From positions 3,720,001-3,784,000 of the forward strand of contig NZ_CP045324.1 in assembly GCF_009363275.1 (NCBI RefSeq): a stretch of 64,000 nucleotides of DNA. The letters run 5' to 3'. The stretch comes from Marinobacter sp. THAF197a (GTDB lineage: Bacteria; Pseudomonadota; Gammaproteobacteria; Pseudomonadales; Oleiphilaceae). Position 1 is the first letter of the stretch. Every line of letters begins with the position of its first letter. Positions 60,881-64,000 of the stretch are shown one piece after another. The position numbers and the translations under genes were made by a program. Under the pieces are notes generated by a model. That model had not been told where the DNA came from. It saw nothing but the letters and a program-made list of their open reading frames with translations, and did not search any database.

Positions 60881-61984
60881 ATGACCCACGACACCCTAGC
60901 CGACCACGCCAGCTCCCGGGAACAGGAAGAGCGGCAAATCTCCCGATTGCTCAATGGCCTGTCCGTGATGGCCGTCGTGTTTCTGGCGGGCATTGGCACC
61001 AAGGCCTGGTATGCGGAGCACCCGGTTCATGCCTGGGTGCTCTGGCTGTTTATTGTTCCTGTTGCGTTCAACATGATCTGGTACGCCTGGACGCGGGATC
61101 GGGTTGTTCAGAAGGCCGGCCTGCTGACCACCGTCGGTCTGTTGTTTGCCTACCTGCTGGCATCCGGCGGCGAGGGCAACACCGGCCCGCTGTGGTTCTA
61201 TGTATTCCCGCCCTTGCTGTTCTACCTGACCAGCCTGAAAGGCGGCACCGCCATTCTGCTGTTCTGTTATCTGCTGGCGATCATTGTTTTCCAGTTCCCC
61301 GGGCTGCCACTGGTGACTGCGGAATATTCCACCGACTTCAAGATTCGTTTTTTCGCCACCCTGACCTTTGAATCCATTTTCTGCTTTGTTCTGGAAGCAG
61401 GGCGCCTGCGGGCCAGGAACAGGCTTCTGGCCCTGGCAAAAACCCATGAACGTGCGGCCCGAACTGACGAACTGACCGGGCTGGCCAACCGCCGGGAAAT
61501 GCAAAACCGGCTGAATACCGAGTTCTCCCGCTTTAAACGCGCTGGCCATCACTTCTCGGTGGTGCTCATTGACCTGGACCTGTTCAAGCGCATCAACGAC
61601 GACTACGGCCACGACGCAGGTGACGCGGTGCTCCGGCAGTTTGCCGACCTTACCCACACCATCGTGCGGCAATCCGACCTCGCCGCTCGCTGGGGTGGTG
61701 AGGAATTTTTACTGTTGCTGCCAGACACCAGCCTGTTGCAGGCCCTGTCCCTGGCGGAACGGCTGCGAGCCGAGGTGGCCCGAACGGAATTCCACCATCA
61801 GGGAAAAACCCTGCCGGTCACCATCAGCGCCGGAGTCTGTTCCATTTCCAAGGCGGGCTCGGTGAACGAGTTGCTCAAACAGGCTGACATCCAGTTGTAT
61901 AACGCCAAAGACGCGGGCCGAAACCGCATTGCACCCCGGGTACGAAGCCAGGACACCCCGGAAGCAACCGAAACCCGGGCTTGA
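60881..61984 (+). CDS. Membrane diguanylate cyclase
   Basis: A 367-residue protein: about six membrane segments in residues 25-185, then a GGDEF domain. The active site is GGEEF, the substrate motif DELTGLANRR, and an inhibitory RxxD site (RQSD) lies five residues before it, so it should make c-di-GMP with product inhibition. The membrane part is the sensory portion with no recognised ligand. It is divergent from the phosphate transporter. Confidence 0.92.
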   Translation: MTHDTLADHASSREQEERQISRLLNGLSVMAVVFLAGIGTKAWYAEHPVHAWVLWLFIVPVAFNMIWYAWTRDRVVQKAGLLTTVGLLFAYLLASGGEGNTGPLWFYVFPPLLFYLTSLKGGTAILLFCYLLAIIVFQFPGLPLVTAEYSTDFKIRFFATLTFESIFCFVLEAGRLRARNRLLALAKTHERAARTDELTGLANRREMQNRLNTEFSRFKRAGHHFSVVLIDLDLFKRINDDYGHDAGDAVLRQFADLTHTIVRQSDLAARWGGEEFLLLLPDTSLLQALSLAERLRAEVARTEFHHQGKTLPVTISAGVCSISKAGSVNELLKQADIQLYNAKDAGRNRIAPRVRSQDTPEATETRA

Positions 61985-62060
61985 GCCCACAGGACACCAT
62001 CGCTATGATCAGCCCCGGTTGGCCAAAGGGCCAAAGTCCTGACAAAGCATAGGTGGTGAC

Positions 62061-62507
62061 ATGGCAGCAATTCGAGTTCTGGTTGGCAGTGTTTATGGTG
62101 GCGCCCTGCTGACAGCCCGCAAGATTCGCGAGGAACTGGAAGCCGACGGTCACCAGGTGGCGGTCCTGGAAAATCCGACCCTGGATGACATAATCTCCAA
62201 TGATGATGCCCTGTTAGTCTGCACCTCCACCACGGGCCAAGGCGAAGTTCCGGCCAACCTTCTAACGCTCTATGTTGACCTTCGGGACCAACTCCCCCAG
62301 CAACCAGGCCGGCCGTTCGGGGTCATCGTGCTGGGCGATAGCTCCTATGGAGATACCTTTTGCGGCGCCGGCGACCTTATGGAAGAAGCTCTTTACGAGA
62401 CCGGTGCCCGCAAAGTGGGTGAAACATTGAGGGTTGATGCCCTGGAAACCATGGAGCCCGAAACCGAGGCGGTCCCCTGGGTCAAAAACTGGGTTAACGG
62501 TATTTGA
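62061..62507 (+). CDS. Flavodoxin-domain protein, MioC-like
   Basis: A 148-residue flavodoxin-type protein. FMN-binding GSVYGGAL, CTSTTGQGEVPANL and VLGDSSYGDTFCGAG match MioC-type flavodoxins used in electron transfer, for example to biotin synthase. GGTGG lies before the ATG. It stands 76 bases after the diguanylate cyclase and 108 bases before the sensor gene. Confidence 0.87.
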   Translation: MAAIRVLVGSVYGGALLTARKIREELEADGHQVAVLENPTLDDIISNDDALLVCTSTTGQGEVPANLLTLYVDLRDQLPQQPGRPFGVIVLGDSSYGDTFCGAGDLMEEALYETGARKVGETLRVDALETMEPETEAVPWVKNWVNGI

Positions 62508-62615
62508 CCAATCTTTACACAAGTTACCAAATCTCCCTGCCGCGACGCTTGAGCCGCCTCCGGCGACAGGCCATACTCGTCAGCATAACGACAATAACGG
62601 TAACCTGTGACTCTG

Positions 62616-64000
62616 ATGAACCCGGCTAAGCTTCTGGCCCTGCTGTTTCTGGTGATAACTCTGCCGCTTCAGGCGCAGCCGGCAAGCGTTTCGTATATTC
62701 CGGAGATGGAGTATCTCCGCCTGGCGCCGGACGCTCAGCTCACACCCGTACACGCAATGGCCTCGGACGATTGGCAGGTACTGCCGGAGAAAACACCCAA
62801 TTTCGGCTACATCCGAGACCACATCTGGCTTCGCTTTCCAGTCAGCAACCCGGAATTCATCACCCTGCTGGAAATCAGCTACCCACAGCTTGATCACATT
62901 GATTTTTACCTGATCCAAGACGGCGATATCGTCCGCCATGACAGTACGGGCGATCAGAAACCCTTCCGGGAGCGGCCGGTTCAGCACCCTCACTTCCTGT
63001 TTCCGTTCCAGCTGCAACCCGAGAGCGCCTACCAGATCCTGCTACGTGTAGAGACCCAGGGCGCCATGCAGGTTCCCCTGAAGCTCTGGAACAGTCGCAG
63101 TTATTTCGAGAAAGCGTCTGTCGAAAGCCAGCTGCACGCCGGTTACTACGGCATTCTGATTACCGTTATCTGCTTCAACCTGTTTGTGTTTCTGGCACTG
63201 AGGGAACCGGTCTACCTACTTTATGTGTTATCCACCCTCGGTTACCTGATTCTTGTGGGCAGCCTGAACGGCATCACCTATCAGTTATTGTGGCCAAACC
63301 TCCCAGCTATACAGAACCGGGCCATGCTGCTGACCGTGCCGTTTGCTATGGTCTTCACCCTCCTGTTCTCACGCTCGTTCCTGAGGCTGAAACGGTCCAG
63401 CCCAGGGCTTGACCGGCTGATTCTGTTAACCATTACCCTCAATGTTCTGACGGCGGTCATCACCTTCTTCACCGATTACAGCACCGGCAGCCGCCTGACG
63501 GTTGCACTCGCCATTCCCAGCTGCCTGCTGCTGACGGTGGTGGGGCCGCTCCAATGGGTTCGCGGCAATCCCCAGGCGGTCTACTACACCCTGGCCTGGG
63601 GCGCTCTAACCCTGGGCAGTGCTATTACCGCAGCCAACAAGTATGGCCTGATCCCTACCAACTTCATCACCGCCTACGGCATGCAAATAGGCTCCGCTCT
63701 GGAGGCCATTCTGCTAAGCCTGGCACTGGCGGTACGTATTTACCGGGAACGCCAGGACAAGGTTCTGGCCCGGGAAGCCGAGTTAAGGGCACTGGAAGCC
63801 CGGCGGTCAGCCGAGCTACGGCTGATGGATCAGGCCCTGCACCATCCACTGACAGGCCTGCCCAATCGCAGCAGCTTTGAAATGAAACTGAGTGAGCTCA
63901 CCCACTCGAACGACCGCAAACGCTATGGCGTTGTGATTATTCACCTCAACAACCTGAACTCGGTGACCAAGACCCTGGGCCATCGCAACAGCGATCGCAT
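62616..64000 (+). CDS. 7TMR-DISM sensor with GGDEF domain (partial)
   Basis: The first 461 residues of a gene cut by the window end. Signal peptide ending LQAQP, a periplasmic 7TMR-DISMED2 sensing domain (WQVLPEK, HIWLRFPVSNPE, QLDHIDFYL), seven membrane helices between about residues 180 and 385, a coiled stretch (REAELRALEARRSAEL), and the beginning of a GGDEF domain (HPLTGLPNRSSFEMKL). Known members convert extracellular small-molecule or glycan signals into c-di-GMP changes. A GTG nine bases upstream is an alternative start. Whether an EAL domain follows is unknown. Confidence 0.9.
   Translation, partial: MNPAKLLALLFLVITLPLQAQPASVSYIPEMEYLRLAPDAQLTPVHAMASDDWQVLPEKTPNFGYIRDHIWLRFPVSNPEFITLLEISYPQLDHIDFYLIQDGDIVRHDSTGDQKPFRERPVQHPHFLFPFQLQPESAYQILLRVETQGAMQVPLKLWNSRSYFEKASVESQLHAGYYGILITVICFNLFVFLALREPVYLLYVLSTLGYLILVGSLNGITYQLLWPNLPAIQNRAMLLTVPFAMVFTLLFSRSFLRLKRSSPGLDRLILLTITLNVLTAVITFFTDYSTGSRLTVALAIPSCLLLTVVGPLQWVRGNPQAVYYTLAWGALTLGSAITAANKYGLIPTNFITAYGMQIGSALEAILLSLALAVRIYRERQDKVLAREAELRALEARRSAELRLMDQALHHPLTGLPNRSSFEMKLSELTHSNDRKRYGVVIIHLNNLNSVTKTLGHRNSDR

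Overview
The window looks like chromosomal DNA of a marine gammaproteobacterium of the Pseudomonadales/Alteromonadales type, most likely Marinobacter. The evidence is GC-rich coding, the protein similarities, and several gene orders shared with Pseudomonas: vfr-osmC-speD, argB-algC-dut-coaBC-radC-rpmB-rpmG, EEP-dsbA-cytochrome c4-engB, and ppk-hemB. Genus is inferred from memory of these families, not from a search. No rRNA, tRNA, CRISPR array, prophage or transposase gene was seen.

Layout. (1) 1-6481, minus strand: an iron-type uptake operon reading response regulator, sensor kinase, TonB-dependent receptor, binding protein, FecCD permease and (cut by the edge) ATPase, with Fur-box-like sites at its head and before the receptor. 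(2) 6706-10268, plus: a small sulfur oxidation operon with a monoheme cytochrome c, FccB-type flavoprotein, YeeE/YedE transporter and a fused SoxY-SoxZ carrier. (3) 10288-19785: mixed accessory genes, including DUF4202, two GST-like proteins, three alpha/beta hydrolases, an M14 peptidase, META/MliC lipoproteins and a fatty acid hydroxylase. (4) 19861-24005: vfr, osmC, speD, pirin and an orphan phosphoribulokinase. (5) 24024-29040: a 1250-residue PilZ/DUF1631/GGDEF/EAL protein with degenerate catalytic motifs and a zinc peptidase lipoprotein. (6) 29014-42842: arginine synthesis (argA, argE, argB), algC, dut, coaBC, radC, rpmB, rpmG, a phosphodiesterase-fold protein, dsbA, cytochrome c4 and engB. 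(7) 42986-47760: a TetR regulator facing an aldehyde dehydrogenase across a perfect palindrome, then a Tat protein and a GMC alcohol oxidoreductase, which together fit long-chain alcohol and aldehyde oxidation. (8) 48002-64000: coaD, a DUF945 protein, ppk, hemB, a SutA-like small protein, a TetR/AidB-like acyl-CoA dehydrogenase pair, DUF503, panP, a PiT phosphate transporter, a diguanylate cyclase, a MioC-like flavodoxin and a truncated 7TMR-DISM/GGDEF sensor.

The most unusual structure is a family of four noncoding elements of about 110 bp (45340-45449, 47796-47905, 56164-56274, 58601-58711) plus a fragment at 58571-58588. Each has a 52-54 nt related core enclosed by 28-29 nt inverted arms. 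The arms are nearly perfect complements within a copy but unrelated between copies. The core holds two small hairpins with TCC-type loops whose stems also change in a compensatory way. All four lie just downstream of plus-strand genes and only in the last third of the window.
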